A DNA stretch of 64,000 nucleotides, from NCBI RefSeq assembly GCF_025150085.1, contig NZ_CP102280.1:1251001-1315000 (forward strand). Reading direction: 5' to 3'. This document shows positions 6,360-15,270 of this stretch, one piece after another (the first letter of the stretch is position 1; each line of letters starts with the position of its first letter). The translations under genes were made by a program, and so were the position numbers. Source of the stretch: Dorea longicatena. GTDB taxonomy: Bacteria; Bacillota; Clostridia; Lachnospirales; Lachnospiraceae. Below the pieces are notes generated by a model that was not told the origin of the DNA, ran no database searches, and was given only the letters and a program-made list of their open reading frames with translations.

Positions 6360-7340
6360 ATGAATAAAAACAGAATGAATTTAAGGCTTTTTGAGAATGA
6401 TGTCAACATTATTGATCGAAGCGGTGCAGAATCTTTGATTCCAGTACAGGAATCAAATGAGATCATTCAGGGTGTTATTGCTCAGTCAGCTGTTCTTTCA
6501 AGAGGACGTAAGCTGCCAAATATGACAAGTAAGCAGTACAAGATGCCAGTACTGGATATGTTGCCAATTGCTTATTTTGTGAACGGTGATTCAGGACAGA
6601 AGAAAACGACCAAGCAGGCATGGGATAAGAAGTTTATTATTGCGGAAGAAATTGCGGTAATTGTACCGATTCCAGAGTCCGTATTAGATGATTCAGACTA
6701 TGATATTTGGGGCGAGGTGAAACCGAGGGTAACAGAAGCATTCGGAACAAAGATTGATGGAGCTGCATTATTCGGAGTAGATAAACCGTCTACTTGGAGA
6801 GATGATATAGTAACTACTGCAACAAAAGCTGGAAGTGTAGTAACGCTTGGTTCTGCTGATCCACTGTACGATAAGATTATGGCGGAAGAAGGCGTTCTTG
6901 ACAAAGTTGAAAAATGCGGATACTTAGTGAATGGTCATATGGCCGATGTTTCTATGAGGGCAAAGCTCCGAGGATTAAAGAATGCTAACGGCGATCCACT
7001 GTTTAAATCAGATATGCAGGGATCTACGCAGTATGCATTGGATGGTTCTCCGATGAATTTCCCGATCAATGGAGCATGGGATAAATCTAAGGCCCTGATG
7101 GTCTCCGGAGATTTCTCGCAGCTTGTATTTTCTATCAGACAGGATATTACATTCAAGCTGTTTACAGAAGGTGTTGTACAGAATACAGACGGAACTATCG
7201 CATACAACCTGATGCAGAACGATATGGTTGCACTTCGTGCAGTTATGCGTATGGGTTGGGAAGTTCCAAATCCTATCAATGCACTTGCAAAAGAAAAGAC
7301 AAAGAGATGCCCGTTCTCGATTCTGAAAGCGGGAGAGTAG
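6360..7340 (+). CDS. Phage major capsid protein (HK97 fold)
   Basis: 326 codons, ATG 6360 after CGGAGGTAGAAG. It starts MNKNRMNLRLFENDV, again a Prp-like site, here with Arg in place of Gln. The body shows the usual HK97-type capsid succession: an N-arm, AQSAVLSRGRKLPNM, VPIPESVLDDSDYDIW, TEAFGTKIDGAALFG, and the late SQLVFSIRQDITFKLF and NDMVALRAVMRMGWEV segments. It has no large N-terminal delta domain, which fits the separate scaffold gene. Cleavage after LRLF would remove only about 11 residues, a maturation step rather than scaffold removal. Confidence 0.92.
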   Translation: MNKNRMNLRLFENDVNIIDRSGAESLIPVQESNEIIQGVIAQSAVLSRGRKLPNMTSKQYKMPVLDMLPIAYFVNGDSGQKKTTKQAWDKKFIIAEEIAVIVPIPESVLDDSDYDIWGEVKPRVTEAFGTKIDGAALFGVDKPSTWRDDIVTTATKAGSVVTLGSADPLYDKIMAEEGVLDKVEKCGYLVNGHMADVSMRAKLRGLKNANGDPLFKSDMQGSTQYALDGSPMNFPINGAWDKSKALMVSGDFSQLVFSIRQDITFKLFTEGVVQNTDGTIAYNLMQNDMVALRAVMRMGWEVPNPINALAKEKTKRCPFSILKAGE

Positions 7341-7353
7341 GGAGGAATAACTT

Positions 7354-7758
7354 ATGTATGTAGATTATGGATATTATGCAGATCAGTACGGAGGCGGGAT
7401 TACTGAAAAGGAATTTCCGTCTGCAGAACGCAAAGCCGAAGCCTATATTAGAAAGCTGACGTATATTCGTGGAAATATATTTGCAACTGAGAACATGGCA
7501 GTAAAAGATGCTGTGTGTGCAGTTGCGGATGTGTATGCATCTTGTGAAAAGAAAAGAGAAACAGGTACTGTAAAATCTGAAAACAATGATGGATACAGTG
7601 TTTCATATGCTGTCGAACAAATGGATGGGCAGACGATTGAGGAACTGATCGGAAAGAAAGCGTATAAAGCAGCGTCTACATACTTACTTCCAACTGGATG
7701 GTTGTCAAGAAAGGTGGGATGCTGTTGTGTTAACGAATGCAACGATAACTATCTATAA
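7354..7758 (+). CDS. Phage head-tail connector protein (Gp6-like)
   Basis: 134 codons, ATG 7354 after GGGAGGAATAACTT. It starts MYVDYGYYADQYGGG followed by helices (PSAERKAEAYIRKLTYIRG; VKDAVCAVADVYASC), the pattern of the small all-helical adaptor that binds under the portal after packaging. It comes directly after the capsid gene and its end overlaps the next gene, as in many siphovirus head-to-tail clusters. The C-terminus has a CCCVNECND cysteine group close to the stop, partly forced by the overlap. Confidence 0.75.
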   Translation: MYVDYGYYADQYGGGITEKEFPSAERKAEAYIRKLTYIRGNIFATENMAVKDAVCAVADVYASCEKKRETGTVKSENNDGYSVSYAVEQMDGQTIEELIGKKAYKAASTYLLPTGWLSRKVGCCCVNECNDNYL

Positions 7759-8131
7759 CCATAGGTACGATTCACTCACCCGTTTCGATACCTGGCATAG
7801 AACCATTATTGAGAATGTGCATGTATATGTTGATCACAAAGCATCTGCTGGCGATTCCGGACTAAACAGTGCAGAAGTATATAAGATCCGTATTCCTACG
7901 GATGTGGAGAATGCGAATCAGTATCTTCCGCCGGAAGAATATGCGAAGCTGGAAGATCCGGAAGAACACTGGACCATTCAGACAGATGATCAGATTGTAC
8001 TCGGCGAGTATAATCAGGAAATTGAGAAGCCGGCTGATCTGAAAGATGTACGATTGAGGCACTGCAAAGTGTTGTCCTGGTCAGATAATCGCTTTGGCGG
8101 ATTGCCACATTGGAAGATTGAAGGTGAGTAA
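7727..8131 (+). CDS. Phage head-closure-type protein (DUF6751-like)
   Basis: 134 codons beginning at GTG 7727 inside the end of the connector gene; AAAGGTGG lies just upstream. The product is mostly beta: ATITIYNHRYDSLTRFDTWH, IIENVHVYVDH, EVYKIRIPT, DDQIVLGEYNQEI, CKVLSWSDNRFGG. Position between connector and the next two neck genes suggests the head-closure role. The protein resembles a phage family I remember as DUF6751, whose biochemical role is not established. No catalytic motif is seen. Confidence 0.65.
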   Translation: MLTNATITIYNHRYDSLTRFDTWHRTIIENVHVYVDHKASAGDSGLNSAEVYKIRIPTDVENANQYLPPEEYAKLEDPEEHWTIQTDDQIVLGEYNQEIEKPADLKDVRLRHCKVLSWSDNRFGGLPHWKIEGE

Positions 8132-8515
8132 ATGGCACAGAAAAAGGAATTTCGAATTACAACCCCTCGTGGAAGTGTGTTTACTTCAGCTGATGCGAAT
8201 GGAAGCGTAACGGCAAAAATAGAGTGGGCACCAGGATTTGCGCAGCGAAAGGCTGAGAGCTTTTCAAAAGCGCAACAGTTTGTTGATTCAGAATGCCTGA
8301 GGTATATGAATCCACTTACACCAAGACGAACAGGATTTCTGATTAAATCAGGAACACTTGGAACAGTGATCGGATCCGGAAGTATCGAATATTTAGCGCC
8401 TTATGCCCGCCGGCAGTATTATGAAAATAAAAGTAAGCCAAGATGGTTTGAAACTATGAAAGCAAGCCATAAAGAACCAATCTTGAAAGGAGCAGAGAGG
8501 ATTGCAAGAGAGTAA
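8132..8515 (+). CDS. Phage minor capsid/neck protein
   Basis: 127 codons, starting immediately after the stop of the previous gene. After a strand-rich beginning (KKEFRITTPRGSVFTS) it has AQQFVDSECLRYMNPLTPRRTGFLIKSG written across residues in two conserved blocks: a helix and the phrase PLTPRRTGFL. The TP..TG.L phrase is typical of HK97 gp10-like and Minor_capsid_2-type neck proteins that complete the tail or head. The tail of the protein (ARRQYYENKSKPRWFETMKA) is basic and aromatic, also typical. It overlaps the next gene by 14 bases. Confidence 0.75.
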   Translation: MAQKKEFRITTPRGSVFTSADANGSVTAKIEWAPGFAQRKAESFSKAQQFVDSECLRYMNPLTPRRTGFLIKSGTLGTVIGSGSIEYLAPYARRQYYENKSKPRWFETMKASHKEPILKGAERIARE

Positions 8516-8921
8516 AAAACCGATTATTCAGAGTATCCGGGATTATGTAATGCTGAATCCGGATATTGATGATCGGAAGATAAATATTGATTATTTGGGT
8601 AATGGAATGGAGTATTCCATTGATCCGATCGGAGCGGATCCTGTCTACAAGAGATACACAGATGGGACCTGCTTGAAACAGTTTCAATTCGCATTCACGA
8701 GCAAGGAAGCGTATGACGGTGATGCCAGAACAGGTATCGCTAACAGTGGCTTTTATCAGAATTTTGAAGAGTGGGTTGAAAGTAACAATATGAACGATAT
8801 CCTCCCAGAGCTGGACGGGCACGACGCTACCAGAGTAGACGTGCTGCAGTCCGGCTATTTGTTTAGTACAGAAGCAGATTTGGGACGGTATCAGATGATT
8901 TGCAGAGTGATATACAGATAG
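8502..8921 (+). CDS. Phage minor capsid / tail-terminator-like protein
   Basis: 139 codons from TTG 8502, with GAAAGGAGCAGAGAGG upstream. The sequence (SIRDYVMLNPDIDDRKINIDYLGN; QFQFAFTSKEAYDG; FYQNFEEWVESNN; ADLGRYQMICRVIYR) follows the alpha-beta pattern of the phage Minor_capsid_3 family, placed just before the tail tube gene where tail terminators sit. Terminator rings cap the tail tube and connect it to the head. The family name is from memory; the precise role is inferred from gene order. Confidence 0.7.
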   Translation: MQESKKPIIQSIRDYVMLNPDIDDRKINIDYLGNGMEYSIDPIGADPVYKRYTDGTCLKQFQFAFTSKEAYDGDARTGIANSGFYQNFEEWVESNNMNDILPELDGHDATRVDVLQSGYLFSTEADLGRYQMICRVIYR

Positions 8922-8933
8922 GAGGTTGTATCG

Positions 8934-9443
8934 ATGGCAGAAGATACAAATAAAAAGAAATTAGTAGGCAGACATAAGCGTGTTGCGTTTATGGATGTTA
9001 CAGGTGATGGAAAGACATATACCAGAATGACGGGCTTTACATCGCTGTCAGATGGAAAGAATTCTACAGAATACAGTAGGCAGTATGTAGACGAAGCGAG
9101 TGAAAGATCTGACGTGGTAGGATATGCGCCATCTATGGATTATGAGTTTGACTTATACACGAATGATGCAGTACAGAAAAAACTTGCAACGATTACAGAT
9201 GATGAACTGCTTGGATCGGATGCACAGGTAACGGTAGTGGTAGTGGATCTGTTTGAAACAAAAGCAGATGATGGAAATACTTGTACTGCAAGAAAGCGTG
9301 ACTGGAGCGTGATCCCGGATACGGAAGGTGACGGAACAGATGCACTGATCTACAAGGGAAGCTTGAAAGCAGCCGGGGAAATCATTAAAGGAACTGCCAC
9401 AACAACAGATAGCTGGCAGACATGTACATTTACAGCAGAGTAA
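8934..9443 (+). CDS. Phage major tail tube protein
   Basis: 169 codons, ATG 8934 behind ATAGGAGGTTG. The product is beta-rich with an acidic, Thr/Asp-rich composition (RVAFMDVTGDGKTYTRM; YAPSMDYEFDLYTN; AQVTVVVVDLFETKAD; YKGSLKAAGEIIKG), as in tube proteins that stack as hexamers to form the siphovirus tail. It is followed by two chaperone genes and the tape measure, the universal order. No immunoglobulin-like extra domain is attached. Confidence 0.82.
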   Translation: MAEDTNKKKLVGRHKRVAFMDVTGDGKTYTRMTGFTSLSDGKNSTEYSRQYVDEASERSDVVGYAPSMDYEFDLYTNDAVQKKLATITDDELLGSDAQVTVVVVDLFETKADDGNTCTARKRDWSVIPDTEGDGTDALIYKGSLKAAGEIIKGTATTTDSWQTCTFTAE

Positions 9444-9461
9444 AGATAGGAGAGTGAGCCG

Positions 9462-9887
9462 ATGAGCCTTTTTAAATTTGGAAATCTTGAAGCAGAGATT
9501 GATTTTACAGACGTACTATTTTTGGAAAATCTTGAAGATGCGAAACAAGCAATGAAAGAAGAAGCTGCACGTGTACCCAAAACTGGAAAGACTGCAGATA
9601 TTATTCGTGCACAATGCCAGTGTTACTTTAATTTTTTTGACAGAGTTATCGGAGAAGGTGCACATGAAGAAATGTTTCAGGGGAAAATCAGCTTGAATGC
9701 ATGTCTTGATGCTGCGGATGAGTTGCTGAAATTCGAAAATGACGAAGCGACAAAGCTGAATGGACGATACAGTGAATATACCATACAGCAGCATGGTAAC
9801 AGACAGCAGAGACGTAATTATAATAAGCAGCATGGAAAGAAGCAGAATAAGGGAAATGTTACTTATTACCGTAATGGCAACAGGTAG
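9462..9887 (+). CDS. Phage tail assembly chaperone, first component (DUF6673-like)
   Basis: 141 codons, ATG 9462. The start MSLFKFGNLEAEIDFTD is strand-rich and is followed by helices with ENLEDAKQAMKEEAAR, YFNFFDRVIGEGAHEEMF. The end is very basic and repetitive (GNRQQRRNYNKQHGKKQNKG). Tail chaperones of this kind, encoded between tail tube and tape measure, coat the tape measure protein before assembly. The next gene begins six bases after the stop in another frame; I saw no obvious slippery heptamer, so the gpG-gpT type frameshift product known from lambda is not supported here. Confidence 0.7.
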   Translation: MSLFKFGNLEAEIDFTDVLFLENLEDAKQAMKEEAARVPKTGKTADIIRAQCQCYFNFFDRVIGEGAHEEMFQGKISLNACLDAADELLKFENDEATKLNGRYSEYTIQQHGNRQQRRNYNKQHGKKQNKGNVTYYRNGNR

Positions 9888-9893
9888 TATGCT

Positions 9894-10463
9894 ATGAATA
9901 TTTTGTTCGATAAATTTCCGGATACAGTTTGCGTGAATGATGAAGCTTACCAAATTGAAACAGATTTTCGTGAATGGATACGATTTGCTAAACTGGTGGA
10001 AGACGAGGATATCCCCTGGCAGATAAAGTGCCGACTGTTGTTGCGGTGGTACATAGATGGGATTCCGGATGATCTGGAAACAGCAGTTTATGCATTGGGT
10101 GATTTTCTGGCAATGAAAACAGAAAACGCAGAAGAGGATGAGAGTATTACCGGATCTGCACCGAAGCAATTGTATTCTTTTGAACAAGATGCAGAATGTA
10201 TTTACAGTGCATTCCGTGAGGTGTATGGAATTAATCTGCAGACAATTTCTTATATGCACTGGTGGGAGTTCCAGACATTATTTGCCGGTCTTCCGGAAAA
10301 GACGGAGATTAAGCAGAGAATCATGTACCGGAGCATAGATCTCCGGACAATTAAAGATAAGGACGAGCGCAAAAGAATTAAAAAGATACAGGAGATAGTT
10401 GCGCTGAAAAAGAAGAATCGGAGAATAATGACAGATTATGAGATTGGAGATATGTTTGCGTGA
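9894..10463 (+). CDS. Phage tail assembly chaperone (Gp15-like)
   Basis: 189 codons, ATG 9894. The sequence MNILFDKFPDTVCVNDEAY, DFREWIRFAKLVED, KCRLLLRWYIDGIPDDLE and especially YMHWWEFQTLFAGLPEKTEIKQ, YRSIDLRTIKDKDER match the bacteriophage Gp15 family as I recall it, in which the MHWW-F and R--D---IKDK-ER phrases are conserved. The family sits between tail tube and tape measure and is presumed to be the partner of the preceding chaperone. The stop overlaps the start of the zinc-ribbon gene (TGATGA). Confidence 0.8.
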   Translation: MNILFDKFPDTVCVNDEAYQIETDFREWIRFAKLVEDEDIPWQIKCRLLLRWYIDGIPDDLETAVYALGDFLAMKTENAEEDESITGSAPKQLYSFEQDAECIYSAFREVYGINLQTISYMHWWEFQTLFAGLPEKTEIKQRIMYRSIDLRTIKDKDERKRIKKIQEIVALKKKNRRIMTDYEIGDMFA

Positions 10464-10615
10464 TGAAACATGTAATTAAAATCCCGACAGAAAGAAAATG
10501 GTTCCGGTGTCCTTATTGCGGCAAGAAATTATTGATATATGATGATACCGCCAAATGTGATGGTGTGTATATTAACTGTCGGGAGTGTAAGAGAGAAATA
10601 AAAATAAAGATATAA
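10463..10615 (+). CDS. Small Com-like zinc-ribbon protein
   Basis: 50 codons, ATG 10463 overlapping the previous stop by one base. The product contains two Cys pairs, FRCPYCGKKLL and NCRECKREI, separated by about 20 residues: a complete zinc ribbon of the type of the phage Mu translational activator Com. The rest is basic (MKHVIKIPTERKW, EIKIKI). Com binds mRNA to open a downstream start, but here the next gene is the tape measure and nothing ties the protein to it except position, 46 bases upstream of its start. It may equally be a DNA- or RNA-binding accessory. Confidence 0.7.
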   Translation: MKHVIKIPTERKWFRCPYCGKKLLIYDDTAKCDGVYINCRECKREIKIKI

Positions 10616-10661
10616 AGCACATGTGAGCCGTTGAGCCGTGCTATCAGAAAGGATGATAGTA

Positions 10662-13493
10662 TTGGCAGACGGCTATTTAAATTTTGATACCAAGATAAAT
10701 GAAAAAGGATTTAATGACGGTATAAGCAAGCTTGGAAAGCTTGGAAAATCCGGCTTAAAGGTTGCGACACGTGCAGTTACCGCACTGGGAGCAGCTGCAG
10801 GAACTGGTATTGCGGCAGCGGTAAAAGTTGGAGCTGCATTTGAGGCAGAGATGTCTAAAGTCTCTGCAATATCAGGAGCCACTGGAGAAGATTTCCAGAA
10901 ATTAACGGATAAAGCCAAGGAAATGGGAGCCAAGACAAAGTTCTCTGCTACAGAATCAGCACAGGCTATGGAATACATGGCAATGGCTGGCTGGAAGACC
11001 AGTGATATGCTCAATGGTATTGAGGGTATCATGAATCTGGCAGCAGCATCCGGAGAAGATCTGGCAACGACATCTGATATTGTAACGGATGCGTTGACTG
11101 CGATGGGATTGCAAGCGTCTGACTCTGGACATTTTGCTGATGTATTGGCAGCGGCATCTTCCAATGCCAATACAAATGTCTCCATGATGGGTGAGACATT
11201 CAAATACGCAGCGCCTTTGGCTGGAGCATTGGGATACAACATCGAAGATCTTTCTATGGCGATTGGATTGATGGCTAATTCAGGAATTAAAGGCGGGCAA
11301 GCTGGAACGACACTCAGAAGTATCCTGACGAGACTGGCAAAGCCTCCGAAAGAAGCTGCTGAGGCAATGGATCAGTATGGAATTTCACTGAAAAATTCCG
11401 ATGGATCCATGAAGTCACTGATGGAAGTGATGGAGAATATGCGTGATTCTTTACAAGAACTTCCAGAAGACGAACAGTCGGCAGCAGCTGCAGCTATTGG
11501 CGGTCAGGAAGCCATGTCCGGATTGTTAGCTATTGTTAATGCCTCTGAGAGCGATTTCGATAAGTTATCATCTGCAATTGATAATGCAGATGGCGCGGCG
11601 GCTGAAATGGCGGCGACCATGCAGGATAACCTTGCAGGTCAGCTTACAATCTTAAAATCTGGATTGGAAGGACTTGGAATATCCATCTACGAATCTTTGG
11701 AAAAGCCATTGAAAGAAGTTGCGGCAGTTGCAGTGTCTGTAATCTCTGATTTGAATGATGCATATAATTCAGGCGGTTTTGTCGGATTTGTGGATGAGAT
11801 CGGCCAGAAGATTCCGATGATTCAGGGATTTACAGATGCGATCTCTGGATTGGCAGAAAAGACAAAAGGGATGTCATCTGCAGAACTGAAAGACTTTGGA
11901 AAGACAGCGCTTGTTCTGACTGGAATAGCTCCGGGACTGTTAGGGCTTGGAAAGGCTGTTGGCACTGTAAAAACTGCAGTTGGCGGATTCAATGGAATTA
12001 TTGATGGGACTGTCGGAAAGATAGGGAAAATACCTGGAACGGTGAAGAGTGTATCTTCGTCATTAAACAATGCTGGAGGAATGTTCAAGGCCCTTGGCAA
12101 TGCATTAGAAATTCCTTTTGAAGGCGTGGGAGATAGAATAAGTAGCGCTTTTGGGAAGGTATCGTACCGGGTAGGATATTATGGCGCAGGCATTAAAAAT
12201 CAATTATCAAAATTAGCGTCACCTATATCCGGAGCGATTGGAAAATTTACAGCGCCGTTTAAGGACATCGGTTCTGCAGTGATGCAGGGACTTGGAAATG
12301 TCGGAACGAAAATTTCTGGATACGGCAGTATTATCGGAAATGCTTTCAAACCAATCCTGGCTAAAGCAGCTACATTTGCACCGACATTCTTTAAGCTGAT
12401 TAACATCGGCGCAGGAGCAGCAATCATTGTTGCCGGTATGGGATTGATCTACAGTCAATTCGGTACACAGATTGATCAGTTGTTATTACTCGCACAGACC
12501 AAAGGACCGGAAGTAATCACGAACTTTGCTAATGGCATTACTGCAGCATTACCAGGATTGGTTGCTCAGGGCGCAACGCTGATCATGGGAATCCTAAATG
12601 CAATTACGGTGAATCTGCCGGCATTGATTACTGCCGGAGTAAGCATTATATCCACATTGACGAGCAGTCTGGCAGCACAATTACCTCAATTGATACCATG
12701 TGCAGTACAGATGATACTGACATTGGTCACATCATTGATAAGCAATCTTCCACAATTAATTACTTCGGGACTTAACTTAATGAAAGGCCTCGCAAGTGGA
12801 ATTGCAAATTCAATCCCATTGGTGGCAGCAAAGGCACCAGTGATTATTGGAAAGCTTGCATCGACTATCATAACGAATCTTCCAAAGATTCTGACCGCAG
12901 GAGTGCAGATCATAAGTAAACTCGCTGTTGGACTAGTGCAGGGAATACCGGCATTGATCGGAAAGATTCCAAACATGGTAAGCCAGATTAAGAATGCGTT
13001 TACCAGTGTGAACTGGGGCAGTGTTGGAATGAATATTATAAAGGGCATTGCCAGTGGATTAACCGGTGCAGCCGGTGCAATCGTAGAAGCAGCGAAAAGT
13101 GCAGCAAACAAAGCATTAGATGCGGCAAAGAGTGCTCTTGGAATTCATTCACCATCTCGAGTATTCCGCGACCAGGTAGGTAAGATGATGGCTCTTGGTA
13201 TGGGAATTGGATTCGAGAAGAATATTCCAATCAAGTCTATGAACGTGGGTGTGCAGAAAGCGGTATCCGGATTGCAGAAGTCCGTAGATCTTGCATTATC
13301 GGCGAGAACTGCAGACAAGACAATTGGAAGAGTAAAGAATTATCCGGGATTCGATGGAGGAAAAGATATCGATTATGACCGGTTAGAAAAAATCCAGATG
13401 AGAGCTGCAGAAAAAATGGCGAAGCGTCCAATCTATCTGGGAACAAAGAGAATTGATGAGCCATTACCGAAAGGAGCGGTGTCGGCATTATGA
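10662..13493 (+). CDS. Phage tail tape measure protein
   Basis: 943 codons if started at TTG 10662, which AGAAAGG precedes at good spacing and which gives the family-like start ADGYLNFDTKINEKGF; GTG 10638 and ATG 10653 are alternatives. Residues ~60-330 carry the TP901-type core: EMSKVSAISGATGEDFQKL, AKTKFSATESAQAMEYMA, MNLAAASGEDLATTSDIV. A hydrophobic, Ala/Gly/Ile-rich zone follows at ~560-750, as in tape measures that enter the membrane. The C-terminus has the SALGIHSPSRVFRDQVG phrase common in these proteins. Length sets the tail length; at about 0.15 nm per residue that is roughly 140 nm. Confidence 0.93.
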   Translation: MADGYLNFDTKINEKGFNDGISKLGKLGKSGLKVATRAVTALGAAAGTGIAAAVKVGAAFEAEMSKVSAISGATGEDFQKLTDKAKEMGAKTKFSATESAQAMEYMAMAGWKTSDMLNGIEGIMNLAAASGEDLATTSDIVTDALTAMGLQASDSGHFADVLAAASSNANTNVSMMGETFKYAAPLAGALGYNIEDLSMAIGLMANSGIKGGQAGTTLRSILTRLAKPPKEAAEAMDQYGISLKNSDGSMKSLMEVMENMRDSLQELPEDEQSAAAAAIGGQEAMSGLLAIVNASESDFDKLSSAIDNADGAAAEMAATMQDNLAGQLTILKSGLEGLGISIYESLEKPLKEVAAVAVSVISDLNDAYNSGGFVGFVDEIGQKIPMIQGFTDAISGLAEKTKGMSSAELKDFGKTALVLTGIAPGLLGLGKAVGTVKTAVGGFNGIIDGTVGKIGKIPGTVKSVSSSLNNAGGMFKALGNALEIPFEGVGDRISSAFGKVSYRVGYYGAGIKNQLSKLASPISGAIGKFTAPFKDIGSAVMQGLGNVGTKISGYGSIIGNAFKPILAKAATFAPTFFKLINIGAGAAIIVAGMGLIYSQFGTQIDQLLLLAQTKGPEVITNFANGITAALPGLVAQGATLIMGILNAITVNLPALITAGVSIISTLTSSLAAQLPQLIPCAVQMILTLVTSLISNLPQLITSGLNLMKGLASGIANSIPLVAAKAPVIIGKLASTIITNLPKILTAGVQIISKLAVGLVQGIPALIGKIPNMVSQIKNAFTSVNWGSVGMNIIKGIASGLTGAAGAIVEAAKSAANKALDAAKSALGIHSPSRVFRDQVGKMMALGMGIGFEKNIPIKSMNVGVQKAVSGLQKSVDLALSARTADKTIGRVKNYPGFDGGKDIDYDRLEKIQMRAAEKMAKRPIYLGTKRIDEPLPKGAVSAL

Positions 13494-14275
13494 TAAAGGC
13501 ATATTATAAGAACAGTAAGGGAGAGGTGCTCTGGTTGACCAGGGCACCTTTTCGTACAATAGATGCGGACTGGTTTGACAGTACATGGGAAGAGACAGAG
13601 GATGGTTATGAAAAGGTAATTACCTTGGACGTATTTGGAAAGAGAGAAGAGTTCACGAAGAACATGGAAACGCTGTATAGAATCATCTCTGTGGATGCTG
13701 AAACAGGGAATTACGGGCGTTTATATGTGAATGATACGTTCTTGCCGTGTCAGATTTATAAGACCAAGAAAACGGGATGGAAAGGATATGTGTATACGGA
13801 GGTAGAGCTTACATTCCTTGCTCCGGAATTGTCTTGGATCACGGTCTTGGAAAAAAGATTTTTCCCGCAAAAAGAAATAACTGCAGATAGCGGCTTGGAT
13901 TTTGCTTGTGATTTTCCATTTGATTTTATGAACGAGAAAAGAGGGACTGCAGAATTTGAAGTTGATCATATTATTCCGTCCGATTTCGAAATGATCATAT
14001 ACGGACCATGCGTAAATCCTAAAGTATTGATGAATGGTTATCCATATGAAGTCCTTACTACGTTAGAGAAGAATGAATATTTGATTATAAACAGCTCGGA
14101 GCAGACGATCATGAAATATCTTTCCAATGGAACAACGGCGAATTTGTTTGATGTCCGTGGATATGATTATTCTGTATTTAAGAAAATCCCATCCGGATTG
14201 ATATCAGTAAATTGGAGCGGAGACTTCGGAATAGATTTATATGTGTTTCTGAAGCGGAAGGAGGCAGCATGGTAA
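13490..14275 (+). CDS. Phage distal tail protein (Dit-like)
   Basis: 261 codons; the ATG overlaps the tape measure stop (ATGA). It follows the tape measure directly, the usual place for Dit, the hexameric hub that joins tube and baseplate. The N-terminal half has beta strands with LWLTRAPFRTIDADWFDS, VITLDVFGKREEF and YGRLYVNDTFLPCQIY; then GYVYTEVELTFLAPELSWI, the typical break to the second, galectin-like domain. No large carbohydrate-binding insertion is present, so host recognition is probably left to the later genes. Confidence 0.8.
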   Translation: MIKAYYKNSKGEVLWLTRAPFRTIDADWFDSTWEETEDGYEKVITLDVFGKREEFTKNMETLYRIISVDAETGNYGRLYVNDTFLPCQIYKTKKTGWKGYVYTEVELTFLAPELSWITVLEKRFFPQKEITADSGLDFACDFPFDFMNEKRGTAEFEVDHIIPSDFEMIIYGPCVNPKVLMNGYPYEVLTTLEKNEYLIINSSEQTIMKYLSNGTTANLFDVRGYDYSVFKKIPSGLISVNWSGDFGIDLYVFLKRKEAAW

Positions 14276-15270
14276 TTCTGGCGACAAGGAGCAGAGAAAT
14301 AGGAACGAATCCACTGTTAGATGCGAATTGCACCTTTGATGCTAACAAAGATAGGGAATTTTCCATCAAGATTGCCAGATGTAACTGGACAGAAGAAATG
14401 ATATTCGGAAATCTGGTGTATGTGCCAGATACGGAATTTGGCGGAATTATCGAAGATGTGTTGACAGATACAACTCTGGATTATGTAGAGCTGAAAGGCT
14501 ATACATGGCGTGGACGCATGGCAATGAAAGTAATAGAGCCGCCGGTCGGAAGTGATTACAGGGTGGTGTCCGGGGAGTTAAATGCAATTCTTAAGAAACT
14601 GATAGAACCGGAATTTGGCGGATTGTATGTTGTGTCTGGCACAGATACGGGTGCTGCAGTGAGTAATTATCAGTTCGATCGTTATTGTACATTACTGGAA
14701 GGAATTACAAAGATGCTGAAATCTGTTGGATATAGATTGAGTATTCGGCATAAGCGTGAGAAAGGAATCCCGGGATATATTTTGATCGAAGCAGTACCGA
14801 TTGCGGACTATTCTGATGAGATTGAGCTGTCTAAGGATTGTGGACTTAATTACACGATGGAAGATAAAAGAAATGGAGTAAATCACTTGATCGTGACCGG
14901 GAAAGGTGAACTGCAGGATCGAAACGTGTTTCATCTCTACGTCTGGCCGGATGGTTCTTTTAAGAAAACACAGTATTATACAGGTTTAGATGAAATTGTA
15001 CAAGTGTATGAAAATACATCGACAGAGACAGATGAACTGGAAAGCCAGAGTACGAAGAAATTACAGGATTTGTGCAGTAAAAAAAAGTTTGGCATGGATA
15101 TAGCAAAACTTGGAATCGATGTAGATATAGGTGATGTTGTAGGAGGGCGGGATTATCTTACTGGGATGTATTCGAGCAAACCAATAGAAAATATCATCTA
15201 CAGTATTACTAATAGGATTGAATCCAAAGAATACGAATTGGAAGGAGAGAATGATAATGGAGATAGTTAG
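14269..15270 (+). CDS. Siphovirus Gp37-like tail-associated protein
   Basis: 333 codons from ATG 14269 behind GGAAGGAGGCAG, overlapping the Dit gene by seven bases. The start MVILATRSREIG is followed by IARCNWTEEMIFGNLVYVP, GGIIEDVLTDTTLDYVELKGYT (in two parts) and TWRGRMAMKVIEPP. This matches the ReqiPepy6 Gp37-like family as I recall it, a baseplate hub related to the Tal/gp27 fold. The late part has GVNHLIVTGKGELQ and LYVWPDGSF, also typical. No endopeptidase or lysozyme domain is seen, so it is structural rather than enzymatic. Confidence 0.75.
   Translation: MVILATRSREIGTNPLLDANCTFDANKDREFSIKIARCNWTEEMIFGNLVYVPDTEFGGIIEDVLTDTTLDYVELKGYTWRGRMAMKVIEPPVGSDYRVVSGELNAILKKLIEPEFGGLYVVSGTDTGAAVSNYQFDRYCTLLEGITKMLKSVGYRLSIRHKREKGIPGYILIEAVPIADYSDEIELSKDCGLNYTMEDKRNGVNHLIVTGKGELQDRNVFHLYVWPDGSFKKTQYYTGLDEIVQVYENTSTETDELESQSTKKLQDLCSKKKFGMDIAKLGIDVDIGDVVGGRDYLTGMYSSKPIENIIYSITNRIESKEYELEGENDNGDS

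Noticed and set aside
9443..9900. Programmed frameshift between the two tail chaperone genes
   Set aside because: The first gene stops and the second starts with its own ATG six bases later; no slippery heptamer was seen in an overlap.
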